Assembly: GCF_000797515.1 (NCBI RefSeq)
Contig: NZ_JSBN01000063.1
Coordinates: 48,371-112,370, forward strand
Direction of reading: 5' to 3'
Source: Sphingomonas sp. Ant H11
GTDB taxonomy: Bacteria; Pseudomonadota; Alphaproteobacteria; Sphingomonadales; Sphingomonadaceae
DNA: 64,000 nt
Shown: piece after piece, positions 18,627 to 28,101 of the stretch
Position numbering within the stretch: position 1 is the first letter of the stretch
Layout: the number at the start of each line of letters is the position of its first letter
Position numbers and translations under genes: made by a program
The notes under the pieces: generated by a model
What the model was told of the DNA's origin: nothing
The model's database searches: none
Seen by the model: the letters and a program-made list of their open reading frames with translations, nothing else

Positions 18627-21146
18627 TGCGGAGGTCCTTCCTTGCCAAGGGCATTCTCGAAATCTGGTGCGCGACCGGGTGCCGTCTCACCCGGAGCCCA
18701 CCAGAAATGCGTGCGCTGGTCGTCGGCGCGCTTTTTCATGCGCTGCCACGACTGGCGATAATTGGGGTCAATCTGCTCCTGGATCTGATCCATCACCATG
18801 CGATCGAAGGCGGTGCGGACGTACCAGGTGCTGCCGCCGGGGATCTCCAATCGCGCAAGCTGTGCGGCGGCCCAGGCGGGGTGCTGCGATCCAGCGACAT
18901 TAAAGACGGCCTGCCCGTCTTGGAACAGCGGCCCCGCCAGCGAGCCGAGAAATCCCCCGCCAAAGCGGTTCTGCGATGACTGCAGGAAATCCCCGAAGAT
19001 GCCGAAGCCGCCGCCCTGCAGGACCGCTGCGCCCCAAAATGCCTGCGCATCGGTCGGAGTAGGACGCTTCCCTTCACCGCTCCGCCACCGGCTAATTTGA
19101 TCAAATTGCTTCTCGGTCGGCAAGACATCCGCAGGCATGGGGCGTGGATCCTTGAATGCCGCCAGCGCTTTGAGTTGCAGCGCGATCGCGCCGCCGATCG
19201 TCGTCGCGATGAACAGCCCCGCCGCATAGCGTGCCGCGTTCCACTTGCCCTGCGTGGCCGCTTCCATGATCCGGCGCGTCTGCATGATCATCATGCCCAC
19301 GCCAAAGCCCTTGAACAATGCAGCCGAGCGAATGGCCTCGCCGATCCATGTCCCCTTCGCGCGACCGAGTTGACCAGGCGCGCGTGCGGATATCGGGCGT
19401 CGGCACGGCATAGTCGGTTTCGGACAGGATCATCTCGTACAGCTTGTCGCCGAGCGCATGATCCTCGACGTTGTTCGGCTTGATCCAGTCGGCTCCGCCA
19501 TCGCGCTCCAGCGGCGTGCGACGGATGGTGTCCCATCCCTCGGGCGTGATGCCGTAGCGTTGCAGCGTTCGTTGAAACGGCCCGTCGAGATCGGCAAATG
19601 CCTTGCCGCGCTCGCCGGTAATATGGCTGACGAAGGTCATGCCCATTGCCCAGCGCCCCGCCTCGGTAAAGCGGTTGAGCCCGGTGACCCGCAACGCTCC
19701 CTCCGCCAAACGTTTGGCGACCTCGCTGGTCAGCTCTTCACCGAGCACGCGTTGCTGCCCGCCTGCGCGCTTGGCCCATTCCTCGGCAATACCGGTCAGG
19801 CGCACCGCAAGTTCCTGGTCTGCCTGCGCGCCAGGCCGGAACAGCTTGACGTAATCGCGCAGCATTCCAGCGGCCGGCAGGCCGTTAAACTTGCGCGTCA
19901 CCAGCCCGAAGGCCGGGTCGGTTGGCACCGCCGACAGCATCGCACCGCCCAGCTTCGCGGCGGTCTCGATCGATCGCACCGCACTGAACCCCAAAGCGAT
20001 CGTGCGATTTTCAGGCCGCCCGGCCACGCCGGTAATTTCATCGTGGTAACGGTCGATTTGCTTGGTCGCCGCGAACGCGCGATCGGTCGCCTTGCTATGC
20101 GAGGCGGTGTCGAGCGCGGCGGATTTCTGGATCGTATCCTTGATCCAGCCGACCGTCGCATTCGGGTTTGGCCCGAGCACCTCCATCAACGCGATGTCGC
20201 GCGACATGCCGTCGATATGCCCCATCATCGCATCGAAGGCCGATCCGACGCCGAATTTCGCCTGATAGGCCATCCAGTCGTCGGCCGATTTGAACACGAG
20301 GAAGCGGCTTTCGCCGAGCTGGTTGGCAAGGGCACCGCGCCCGCTGCCCTGCCCGGCCGTCCGCTTGTTCCAGCCATCGGTGCGGATGGTTTCGAACACG
20401 TCGCGCAGCGCCAGTTCGAACCCCGCTTCCGAAAAGGGCATGCCGGTGCGCTGGTCGAGCATCCGGGTCCGATCGAGGCGGGGGGCGATCTCCGCGCGCC
20501 AGGCGTCGAACCCGGCCGCGCGCACCGCCCGCGTATCGTGCGCCTGGGGGAGCCCCCATTTTTCCAGCTTGCCGATCGATGCGCCAGCGGCATTGGCGCG
20601 GGTGCGCAGCATTTCGGAGGTACGCTCGAACGCATCGGACAATTGCCGCGCGCTCGCCGATCCGGTGTCCTCGCCGAAGCGTTCCCGCACGAGCTGCTCC
20701 AGCCCGGCCTTGTCGCGGACTTCGCCCACAATGCCGGTGTGGTGCTTCGCCAGCACTTCGGACATCATCGCATGGCTGCGCGCCCGGATCGCGCGCCTGC
20801 GCCCCTCCACGCTGGAATAGCCCGCTTTCGGGTCGGGCGCGAACATGGCCACCGCCCCCTTGGGGTCGATCGGGCCGCCATCGCGACCGCCACCATAGCT
20901 CGCCATATTCTTGAGCGCGGCCTTTTGCGCCTGCACCTGGGCCAGCGCCACGCGCCGTTTGCGGATCGCATCCGCCTCGAGCGCCTTCAAGGTGGCATCG
21001 GTTGCCATCGCCGCCGCCGCCTGGTCGCCAAACTGGCGGCGGAATTGCTGCTCAAGCTCCCCATAGAGCCCGGCCATTTCGCGGCCCTTTTCGGGCGTGA
21101 TTTCCCCACGCTCGACCATGCCGGGGATGCAGCGGTCCAGGCTCAT
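18623..21146 (-). pseudogene. Large internal virion (ejection) protein, one frameshift
   Basis: About 841 residues when one indel near 19374-19384 is repaired. The N-terminal 600 residues are soluble and helical (e.g. ALEADAIRKRRVALAQVQAQ). The part after the shift has membrane-active segments (AALFKGFGVGMMIMQTRRIM and GLFIATTIGGAIALQL). Position between the other big virion proteins and the fibre, and overlap of four bases on both sides, match the ejectosome proteins that short-tailed phages push into the cell envelope to extend the DNA channel. No close family name is recognised. Confidence 0.65.
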
Positions 21147-24100
21147 AGACAGTTCCTCGCCGCCTTGATTGCCGCATCATCCGCGTCGAGTTCGCGCAGC
21201 ACGTCCTCTGCCGATCGCAGCGGGCCGCCTTCCTCCAGACGGAACATATTGCCCTGATCGACCGCATCGAACAGCGGCGCACCGATCGTGCTTTCCTGAT
21301 CCGTCTTGGCGCGGATCGGGCTATCAGCCTTCAATTGGGCTCGCTGGCGTTCCCGCGCTGGGAAGTTGGGGTCGAGCGCTGCAGCATGTTGATCTCTACC
21401 TCGGCGTATTTCTGTAATCTCGTTACCAAAATGCACCCTCTCGCCATCCTTCCAGATCTCGACTGGAGTAAGGCCGACGGCGGGTTGTTTGAACGCCGCC
21501 ACGACTGTGCGGCGCTCAAACCGACCAACATCTTTACCCTCGAGGTATTTGACACCCCACCGGCCATCGCTTGTCACGGCGATCGCAACCTTGGGCCCGC
21601 CTTGCGCCTGAAATTCAGCTAATTTTACAGCATCGCTAGCGCTGACATAAATCGTAGCCTGTGATCGTGGTTGCGGCCCTTGATCCTTCGCGCCGTGCTC
21701 TGGGTGAAACGACTTGTCCCGGGACGTGGAACCGTCCGAATGCACGAGATAGGTGGAACCTTTGGCGGTGGTGAAGGCAACGTCTTCGGCGATCTGAGCC
21801 TTAACGTCATGCGTCAGGCTTTCGGCAATCGCCTTTCCGGCCGGGCCGTTGGGATCGTCGAGGGATGGCCCCGGCGCTTCCGCCAGGACCGGGCCGTTTA
21901 GTCCGGCTTCTTCGCGAGCATCCGCTGCAGCGCCGCCAGGTTGCTCGCCGCGCGCGCGCCCTCCGCCCGCAAGTCCGCTGGAAATGCCGGATTGGTCGAC
22001 GCCTCCTCCAGCGCCGTGATCGCGCGCTGCGAGAGTGTGTTCGAATTCGTCGGCGAGGTCGGCATAGCGCGTATTCTCCGCTTCCTGTGCGAATGCGTCA
22101 AGGGCGTCGCGAGCATGTTCGTTCACCACGCGGGCAATCGCCGCTTCCGGTGTCAGCTCGCCACTCGCGACCCAATCCGCGGCGCGCAAATGCTCGACCG
22201 GGGTGAAGGCGATGCCATGTGTATCCAGCGTGTTCGCGATGGTTTCGCGCGCCGCCGCGAACTGCGTTTGCCGCGCGCGTGCCACTTCGCGCGCGGTCGC
22301 GGTTTCCAGGTCGCCCCGCGCATAATGCGGCGTCGAAACGGCATGTTCGATCAGCTGGAGCATATCGTCTTCGGTGATATGGTCTCCGCCCAGCTCGGGC
22401 GGGGCATCGTGGAAATATCCCGCCTCCGCTGCCAGCTCGCGCGCGCGGTCGATGCTCATGCCCTTGCTGCGGATCAGCACGCCACCACTCGGCGCGACGC
22501 GCGGCAGATTGCGGCCCTTGATCAGATCATGGCCCTCGTCGTTACGAATGCCGCCATGGTCCGCCAGGAAGCCGAGCAAATCGCGCGGCGCGGCATCCTG
22601 TTGCCGCGCGAAGACACCCGGCCGCCGCTGCCGCAACCCGATGCCGGGAAGATCGGCAATGGCGTTGAGCGCGGCCTTGACGGCATCGCGTTCGATCCCC
22701 AGCCGCTCGGCCATGATTTCAGGCTTCAGGCTCTCGCGCGTTTGCGTGACATAGGCGCGCACGGCGTTGCGGATGTCCACATCGTTGGCGACCGGCGCAT
22801 CCGGGAGATTGGTGCGTGGCGGGAGCGGTTGCGGCGTAGCGCCATCGCCATTCGCAATATTCCCGCCGTACGTCTGTGGATCGATGCCGCTGCGCTCCAG
22901 CGGTCCGATATCAGCCGCGCTTGCCATACGCGGTTCGGGGGGCAGGGCCTCGGGAGTATTTCCCATTGCTCGATCGCGCTCAAAGGCGGCAATGCGCGCC
23001 TCGGTTTCCGCGTCATCAATCGCACGTTGCGATGCCGCGACTGCATCACCATCGCCGCTCACATCCGGTCGCAACGCGAGACGTTCGTCTCCGCCGATCA
23101 ATGCTGCCAGCTTGTCGACGCGATTGTTCCAGCCGCGTCGAAACTTTTCCTTGCCCGGAACAGTGTCCGCCAGATGATTAAGATAGGTGCGGTATGCCTC
23201 GATCGCGCGCGCCGGATCACCGCCGCTTTCCCGCAGGATGCGCTCTCCCGCACCGCCGATATATTGCGCATCAAAGGCGACCGCCGCCGTGCGGGGATCC
23301 ACATGGTCAAATTCGGGCAACCAATATTTACGATGCGCGATTGCCCGCGCTTCCGCTTCCGACAGATTGGCGACATCGACACCAGGGTTAAACTTCTGCG
23401 CGATGCCGAATTTGGTCGTTCCGCCGTCTGCTTGCGAATAGTGGACGACGGCGTTGCCGCCTTCCAGATCATGCAACACAAATCCGATGACGCGGTCCGG
23501 TGTTAACGCCGTCGCTACGGTTTCTCGTGAAACAGTCTGTGAAACGGGGGAGCGCGGTGCGAGTGCGGGCGCGATGCCATCGGGATCGCCTGCCTGGGCG
23601 AGGGTCGCAAGCGCGGACTGTAGCCGGTCGGCATGAACGTCGCGCGCCGTTGGCGTGTCGACATAGGGGTTGATCGCGTCGATCTCGCTCTGCCGGTCGA
23701 TCACGTGCAAGGCGGCTTGCTGGTCGGGCGTGCGCACTTCGGCTGGGACAGCCTTGCTGAAGGCCGCCGCAACCTCGCCATCGCTCACCTTGCCCAGATC
23801 GGCGGTGCGCAGTGCCAGCGGTGCCACGGTGCGCCCAACGGCTTGCCCGATGTCGGTCCCGGCAATGGCGCGGCCTGCCGCTCCAAGGGCCTTGCCACCC
23901 GCATCGAGCGCCTTGCCAGCAACGTGAAGGCCGCCGGGCAGCAATGCGCCGCCGATTGCTGCCGTACCGACATCGGTGACCATGTCGCCTACCGACATAT
24001 GTTCACCCATCTCGGCTCGATTGCGCGAGATCACCGGAAGCTCTGCCGCCTCGGTCAAGGAGTTTACCAGCGCTTCGCGACCCATTGTCTGCAGGATCGT

Positions 24101-24640
24101 TTTTCCGCCGCCGCCTATTGGCAGCGTCATTGCGTTGATCGGGTCGGCGAGACCCGATACGACATCGCTTACAAAACCCAATGCGCCCTGCGTCCAACCA
24201 GATTGTCGACCAACGACATTCTGCGCGGTGTGCCGACGCTTCAGTTCCTCGGCGTGGACCCAATCCGAAAATTGCCTTGGATTAGCGGCTGGAACGTTAG
24301 CAAGGAAAGTAGGGTCGGCAGCACGCCGCTCAGCGATATCCCGCCATATCTTATTGCGGTCATATGGCGACGGATCGTCCATAGGCGCGCTCGGGTTCTG
24401 ATAGGGGCTCGTATGCAGCAAATTGTCCAGAAGCGAGTACGCTCTGGGCCCACGCAGAGCTTCAACAATTGGCTTGTAAGCCTCATCCTCCGCCGTCTTT
24501 GGTGCCTGGAGGTCATCCTGTCGGGATAGCGTCCAATGCGCTCCCATGATCTCGCTGGCCGATACCGGCGCATCGGGAGACTTCGGCGCGAGTTCGACGA
24601 CGGGCGCATCGGAGATGAAAGGGCCGCGCTGGTCGGTCAC
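21143..24640 (-). CDS. Giant virion protein with a GH108-like peptidoglycan hydrolase domain
   Basis: 1165 residues, intact. Residues about 365-505 contain a lysozyme-like module: DRVIGFVLHDLEGGN, then ADGGTTKFGIA and LSEAEARAIAHRKYW, the pattern of the GH108 N-acetylmuramidase family (E-G-G, D-x-G-G-x-T-x-F/Y-G-I, Y-W). The rest is Ala-rich helix plus a separate beta-rich segment around residues 985-1110 (STYLVHSDGSTSRDKSF). Such proteins sit inside the capsid and locally open the cell wall during DNA entry. It overlaps both neighbouring virion genes by 4 bp. Confidence 0.75.
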   Translation of the reverse strand: MTDQRGPFISDAPVVELAPKSPDAPVSASEIMGAHWTLSRQDDLQAPKTAEDEAYKPIVEALRGPRAYSLLDNLLHTSPYQNPSAPMDDPSPYDRNKIWRDIAERRAADPTFLANVPAANPRQFSDWVHAEELKRRHTAQNVVGRQSGWTQGALGFVSDVVSGLADPINAMTLPIGGGGKTILQTMGREALVNSLTEAAELPVISRNRAEMGEHMSVGDMVTDVGTAAIGGALLPGGLHVAGKALDAGGKALGAAGRAIAGTDIGQAVGRTVAPLALRTADLGKVSDGEVAAAFSKAVPAEVRTPDQQAALHVIDRQSEIDAINPYVDTPTARDVHADRLQSALATLAQAGDPDGIAPALAPRSPVSQTVSRETVATALTPDRVIGFVLHDLEGGNAVVHYSQADGGTTKFGIAQKFNPGVDVANLSEAEARAIAHRKYWLPEFDHVDPRTAAVAFDAQYIGGAGERILRESGGDPARAIEAYRTYLNHLADTVPGKEKFRRGWNNRVDKLAALIGGDERLALRPDVSGDGDAVAASQRAIDDAETEARIAAFERDRAMGNTPEALPPEPRMASAADIGPLERSGIDPQTYGGNIANGDGATPQPLPPRTNLPDAPVANDVDIRNAVRAYVTQTRESLKPEIMAERLGIERDAVKAALNAIADLPGIGLRQRRPGVFARQQDAAPRDLLGFLADHGGIRNDEGHDLIKGRNLPRVAPSGGVLIRSKGMSIDRARELAAEAGYFHDAPPELGGDHITEDDMLQLIEHAVSTPHYARGDLETATAREVARARQTQFAAARETIANTLDTHGIAFTPVEHLRAADWVASGELTPEAAIARVVNEHARDALDAFAQEAENTRYADLADEFEHTLAARDHGAGGGVDQSGISSGLAGGGRARGEQPGGAAADAREEAGLNGPVLAEAPGPSLDDPNGPAGKAIAESLTHDVKAQIAEDVAFTTAKGSTYLVHSDGSTSRDKSFHPEHGAKDQGPQPRSQATIYVSASDAVKLAEFQAQGGPKVAIAVTSDGRWGVKYLEGKDVGRFERRTVVAAFKQPAVGLTPVEIWKDGERVHFGNEITEIRRGRDQHAAALDPNFPARERQRAQLKADSPIRAKTDQESTIGAPLFDAVDQGNMFRLEEGGPLRSAEDVLRELDADDAAIKAARNCL

Positions 24641-26625
24641 TTGAGGTACTTCCGGCCAAGATACCCCAGGTCGAGCTTGAAAATGCCGCCAGTGTTCGAG
24701 GCGACGACGATGCCGCCCGGCCCATGAAACTCGTAAAACCCGTCGCTGCGGGCGACCGGCACATAGCTGCGCAACACCTGCGGCGTGATCGTCGTCTTAT
24801 GGTCCGAATAGACCGGGCGTGGCACCTTCGGATCATCGCTCCATTTGAGCGAGCTGAGCACCTTTTCGAACTGCGCCTGGCTTTGTTCCGCCGGAAGCTT
24901 GACCGGCACATTGTTCCAATAGCCGATGCCGCCATGAAACACGCCTTGCCCGTCGGGCACACCGCCGACGGCCACTTGCAGGAAAGTGCCATATTGACTG
25001 GGATTGAAGGTATGGACGCCGTGCGCGCGCGCCCAATCGGCGTACAGATTCCCCCCGATCTCGCGCGCGGCGTTCGCATCCTGCGGCGCGAACCGGGCGA
25101 GCGCCGGTGCCACATCGGTGTTGTACTTTTGCAGCGCCAGTCTGCCCGATCCATCCGGCTTCATGTCGTCGATCAGCGATCGGTCGGCCTGGCGCGCAGC
25201 CGCACCGCTGGCGGCACTCGCCCGGTAGATCATCGGCAAGCCGACAAGGCGCTGTGCCACCGCATCATCGGGTGCGATCTGGCGCATCGCCTGCAAGGCA
25301 TCGCGGCCGCCAAGCGGCGCGATCGTGTCGATCACCTGCAGCCGCCCTTTGTCACCGCTGGCGAAAATGGCCTTTTGCTGGTTGACCTCGGCGGGCTGCA
25401 GGAACGGCACGGGCTGGCCCGCTGCCTTGCTGACCGTCTTTTGCCATTGCCGCCGGGCCGCCCAGGTGGCCGGGTCCGCAAAGTCGAGCGGCGGAGGTGG
25501 CGTGCCGTTGATCGCTGCCCATTGGCCGGGGTCGTGCTCGAACTGTTGCTTGCGGCCGGGCGCGATCGTCTCGAGCGCATGGAGCCGGACCTGATCGTCG
25601 GGCGATGCCTTCGGCCCCAGCGCGCGCAGCCGCGCCATATCGGCATCATATTGCTGCGGCACCCATCCCTGTGTCTCACGATTGACGCCATTGCGGATGC
25701 GCAGCGCGCTCAGTTCGGTTGCGTTGCTGGTATCGCCATTGGCGCGCGCCGCCTGGGCAAGCTGATCGAGCACCGCATCGGGCACGACGATCCCGGCCGC
25801 CTGTTGCGCTTTGGCCGTCGCAATCGCCTCGTTGGTCGCGGCCTTTTGCAGCGCGATCTGGTGTTGCAAGATTGCGTCGTTACGACGGATTTCGACCTGT
25901 GCGCCATCGCGCAGGCGGTCGATCTGCTGGCCATCCAGCACGTCGTTGAAGTGGCCACTGTCGAGCGCCACCACCAATGCCTTCGGATTGGTATCCTGTA
26001 GTCGCTGGCCTGCCGCCATCGCAAGTTGTGCGTGCAGTTCGCGCCGCACCGGCTCCCGATATTCACCGATCCCTTGCTGACTGTCGATCAGCCCATCGAT
26101 CGCCTTGGTCGCCGTGACGTAAGCATCAGGATCGGCGCTGGTGCGGACGAACGCCGACCAGCGGTTGCCCGTTTCACGGATGTTGCCGACGCTTTCCTTG
26201 GCCGCTGTCGCTGCCTGCCACGCATCCTCATTTCCAACAAAGGATGCGCGCTGTTCCTGAATTTGGGCTTCGATCGATCGACGCACGCGAGTGTCGGTGA
26301 TGCCCGCAGTAATATCCTGCGTGGCGGCATCGAAACTGTCCGCCATCGCCTGCGCATGGCCCGCAGCCAGCGGCGCGGCGTTCGCGCGCGCGGTATTGCG
26401 CTGTTCGTCAAGCGCCAGCCGCACGCGCGCAAGGTTGGACGCCGCCGTCGTCGCCTGCTCATCGGCACGGAGTTGGCGGTCGATCTTTTTCCCTTGCTCC
26501 AGCGCGCCGCCAAGCTGCCCAATGCCCTGGCCAACGCCCGCGCCGAAATCCTGCGGCTGTGCCAAGGGAATGCCAGCCGTATTGCCCGGCGCGACCTGTG
26601 GTTGATAGATTTGTTCCTGCGCCAT
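24637..26625 (-). CDS. Internal virion protein, coiled-coil rich
   Basis: 662 residues, first gene after the accessory module. The N-terminus (MAQEQIYQPQVAPGNTAGIP) is Gln/Pro-rich, the middle is long Ala/Gln/Arg helix with many heptads, and the C-terminal 150 residues are mixed (YGTFLQVAVGGVPDG). It has no named domain. Size, order and translational coupling to the GH108-type protein fit a second ejection protein (gp15-like role). A copy of the 108-bp repeat lies 114 bp upstream and may carry its promoter. Confidence 0.65.
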   Translation of the reverse strand: MAQEQIYQPQVAPGNTAGIPLAQPQDFGAGVGQGIGQLGGALEQGKKIDRQLRADEQATTAASNLARVRLALDEQRNTARANAAPLAAGHAQAMADSFDAATQDITAGITDTRVRRSIEAQIQEQRASFVGNEDAWQAATAAKESVGNIRETGNRWSAFVRTSADPDAYVTATKAIDGLIDSQQGIGEYREPVRRELHAQLAMAAGQRLQDTNPKALVVALDSGHFNDVLDGQQIDRLRDGAQVEIRRNDAILQHQIALQKAATNEAIATAKAQQAAGIVVPDAVLDQLAQAARANGDTSNATELSALRIRNGVNRETQGWVPQQYDADMARLRALGPKASPDDQVRLHALETIAPGRKQQFEHDPGQWAAINGTPPPPLDFADPATWAARRQWQKTVSKAAGQPVPFLQPAEVNQQKAIFASGDKGRLQVIDTIAPLGGRDALQAMRQIAPDDAVAQRLVGLPMIYRASAASGAAARQADRSLIDDMKPDGSGRLALQKYNTDVAPALARFAPQDANAAREIGGNLYADWARAHGVHTFNPSQYGTFLQVAVGGVPDGQGVFHGGIGYWNNVPVKLPAEQSQAQFEKVLSSLKWSDDPKVPRPVYSDHKTTITPQVLRSYVPVARSDGFYEFHGPGGIVVASNTGGIFKLDLGYLGRKYLK

Positions 26626-26739
26626 CAGGACCGACCATCGCGTGCAGGAACAGGATGGCGCGCGGCGCTGACCACAAGGTCGATCTTAGCTGGGATGCAG
26701 AGCGCTAAAGACACGGCTGACCAATCGAAACGGGGTTGA

Positions 26740-26847
26740 CCGATTTCGAAGGGCTAGGGGGCACACAGGCCCGGCCGCTCTATCGTTTAACGCCCGCGAT
26801 CGGCGATGCAGTCCAGCATGGGGGTCGGGGCGTATCGAGGCTAGGCC
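26740..26847 (-). repeat. Dispersed intergenic repeat, copy 1
   Basis: About 108 bp, nearly identical to 34224-34329 (one mismatch in the first 65 bp, more at the far end). Both copies lie upstream of leftward virion genes in gene-free gaps: this one before the 662-aa ejection protein, the other before the capsid gene. Shared context suggests an internal late promoter or leader element. No coding potential is evident. Confidence 0.8.
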
Positions 26848-26891
26848 GACGCTTGTCGCTCCCTCTCACGACACGCCCTTTTCGTCAAGTC

Positions 26892-27122
26892 TCACTGGTC
26901 CTCATCGTTGACGGCACGGCCATGTTTGGGCCACCCGTTCGGGATCGCATCGCGCGCGGCGCTGAACACAAGGTCGAGCAGGTTGGCGAGCGGCTCCGCG
27001 TCGATCATCGTGTTGCTGGCCTGCCCCGAGATGAGGTGCTGCAGGCAGACCATCGCGCCGACGGCGACATTGGCCTTGTCCTCCTGGTCGCGGGAGGACC
27101 GGATGTCGCTGAGCGCGCTCAT
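26892..27122 (-). CDS. Small acidic protein after the BRO gene (76 aa)
   Basis: 76 residues (MSALSDIRSSRDQEDKANVA, then LQHLISGQASNTMIDAEPLA). The ATG overlaps the BRO-gene stop as ATGA, so it is co-translated. Helical, acidic, no known motif. Partners of BRO/antirepressor genes are often small regulators, but nothing in the sequence proves this. Confidence 0.55.
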   Translation of the reverse strand: MSALSDIRSSRDQEDKANVAVGAMVCLQHLISGQASNTMIDAEPLANLLDLVFSAARDAIPNGWPKHGRAVNDEDQ

Positions 27123-27847
27123 TTCGCACCGGCCGGGGCCGCATCGGGCCGGAACCAGAGGTTGACCTTCACGCCATCGCGCTTGCTCTCGTGCCGCACC
27201 CAGCCGAACAGGCGCAGCAGTGCGGAGATGCGCGTCGTCGTCATCCGGTCAATATCGGTCAGGCCGATGCCGCGCGCCGCCCAGACGGCAGTCGTCTCGG
27301 TCTTATCCTCCAGCCATGCCTTGAGCGGCTCGGCGAGATTGTCGCCGCTGAACAGCGCGACCGCGCCGACGATCGGGGCAGGCAGGCCGACCTGCGTCCA
27401 CACGCTGCGCGCCGCTTCCGGCCCGAACAGGCGGCGCGCCTCGCGCACGACCGCAACCCCGGCATTGAGCCGGATCGGGTCATGATCCAGCGCGATCTGG
27501 GGCGGTGGTTCATATCCGGGCATTTCGAAGCTGCCCGTCTTGCGGATCGACGGCAGCACGACGCTGGTCACCCACTTGCGGAACCGCTCGGCTTCCTCGC
27601 GGCGCGACTTGAACACCGCCGCATACATGCCGCTTTCGGAAATGATGTTCATTTCCTGCGGCCCACCAGGGGTGTCCACGATGTGGACACCCTTTTCGTC
27701 GTCGTGCAGCACGCGGGCCATGTGGGGCGCATGGGAGTATCCCAGTGCCCTCGCCAGATCGCTCGCAACGAACCACGGGTCTCCGAGGATCATCACGACG
27801 CGGACCGGCTCTTCTTCAAACTGATATGACATAAGTGCAGTGTTCAT
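27119..27847 (-). CDS. BRO-N domain protein (antirepressor-like)
   Basis: 242 residues. The N-terminal 105 residues are a BRO-N domain: the strand VRVVMILGDPWFVASDLARA, ALGYSHAPHMARVLHDDE, and MNIISESGMYAAVFKSRREE, followed by FRKWVTSVVLPSIRKTGSF. BRO-N proteins bind DNA and are common in phages as antirepressors or switch proteins. The C-terminal half is unassigned and may set specificity. A good Shine-Dalgarno (AAGGAA) lies 8 nt before ATG, but it can be buried in the structured leader (see 27848-28056). The gene is part of an accessory module inserted in the late operon. Confidence 0.85.
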   Translation of the reverse strand: MNTALMSYQFEEEPVRVVMILGDPWFVASDLARALGYSHAPHMARVLHDDEKGVHIVDTPGGPQEMNIISESGMYAAVFKSRREEAERFRKWVTSVVLPSIRKTGSFEMPGYEPPPQIALDHDPIRLNAGVAVVREARRLFGPEAARSVWTQVGLPAPIVGAVALFSGDNLAEPLKAWLEDKTETTAVWAARGIGLTDIDRMTTTRISALLRLFGWVRHESKRDGVKVNLWFRPDAAPAGAK

Positions 27848-28056
27848 GGACGCTTTCCTTTGAAAACGTCCGGCCGCAGCGCCTCAATGCTGGTGGCCGG
27901 ACGTGCCACGATTGAGACTACCGCCAAAGGAACGGCGCACCTTTCGGTGCTCGCGACACGCCCGACCATAAAAAACCGCGCCCACACGGGGCGTGTGGCG
28001 CGGGCTGCGCCTTTGGATACAGGGGTCTCAATCCCTTGGCTGGGATTTACCAGCCG
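27848..28056 (-). promoter_or_regulatory. Structured 5' leader of the BRO gene (riboswitch-like pseudoknot)
   Basis: On the leftward mRNA three perfect helices can form in the 78 nt before the BRO start. P1 is UUCCUUUG (27932-27925) with CAAAGGAA (27862-27855), which contains the ribosome binding site. P2 is ACGUCCGGCC (27904-27895) with GGCCGGACGU (27875-27866). A pseudoknot pairs CUCAAU (27916-27911) with AUUGAG (27888-27883) in the P2 loop. Upstream lie a GAAA-tetraloop hairpin (27950-27937) and an intrinsic terminator (28003-27970). An alternative CCAAAGG (28016-28010) can pair with CCUUUGG (27930-27924) and free the site. Read by eye, without folding software or covariation. Confidence 0.55.
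27970..28003 (-). terminator. Rho-independent terminator upstream of the BRO gene
   Basis: On the minus strand, CCGCGCCACACG pairs with CGTGTGGGCGCGG (one bulged base) and is followed by six T (27975-27970). It would end leftward late transcripts before the BRO gene, or act as an attenuator if BRO transcription starts at about 28056. Confidence 0.8.
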
Positions 28057-28061
28057 AGCGC

Positions 28062-28091
28062 TGCTATAAGTGAGCGCGACTCGACAATCAA
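28062..28091. promoter_or_regulatory. Overlapping divergent promoters sharing a -10 core
   Basis: Rightward: extended -10 TGCTATAAG (28062-28070), giving a start near 28077 and a 25-nt leader to the GTG at 28102. Leftward: TTGATT (28091-28086) and TATAGC (28068-28063) on the minus strand with a 17-bp spacer. The two -10 boxes share the symmetric TATA core. Consensus matches are partial and not experimentally shown. Confidence 0.5.
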
Positions 28092-28101
28092 GGGGACCGA
28101 T

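Noticed and set aside
19458..23506. Long plus-strand frames opposite the ejection-protein genes
   Set aside because: Composition is Arg/Pro/His-rich and the minus strand encodes coherent proteins with 4-bp overlaps; shadows of those.
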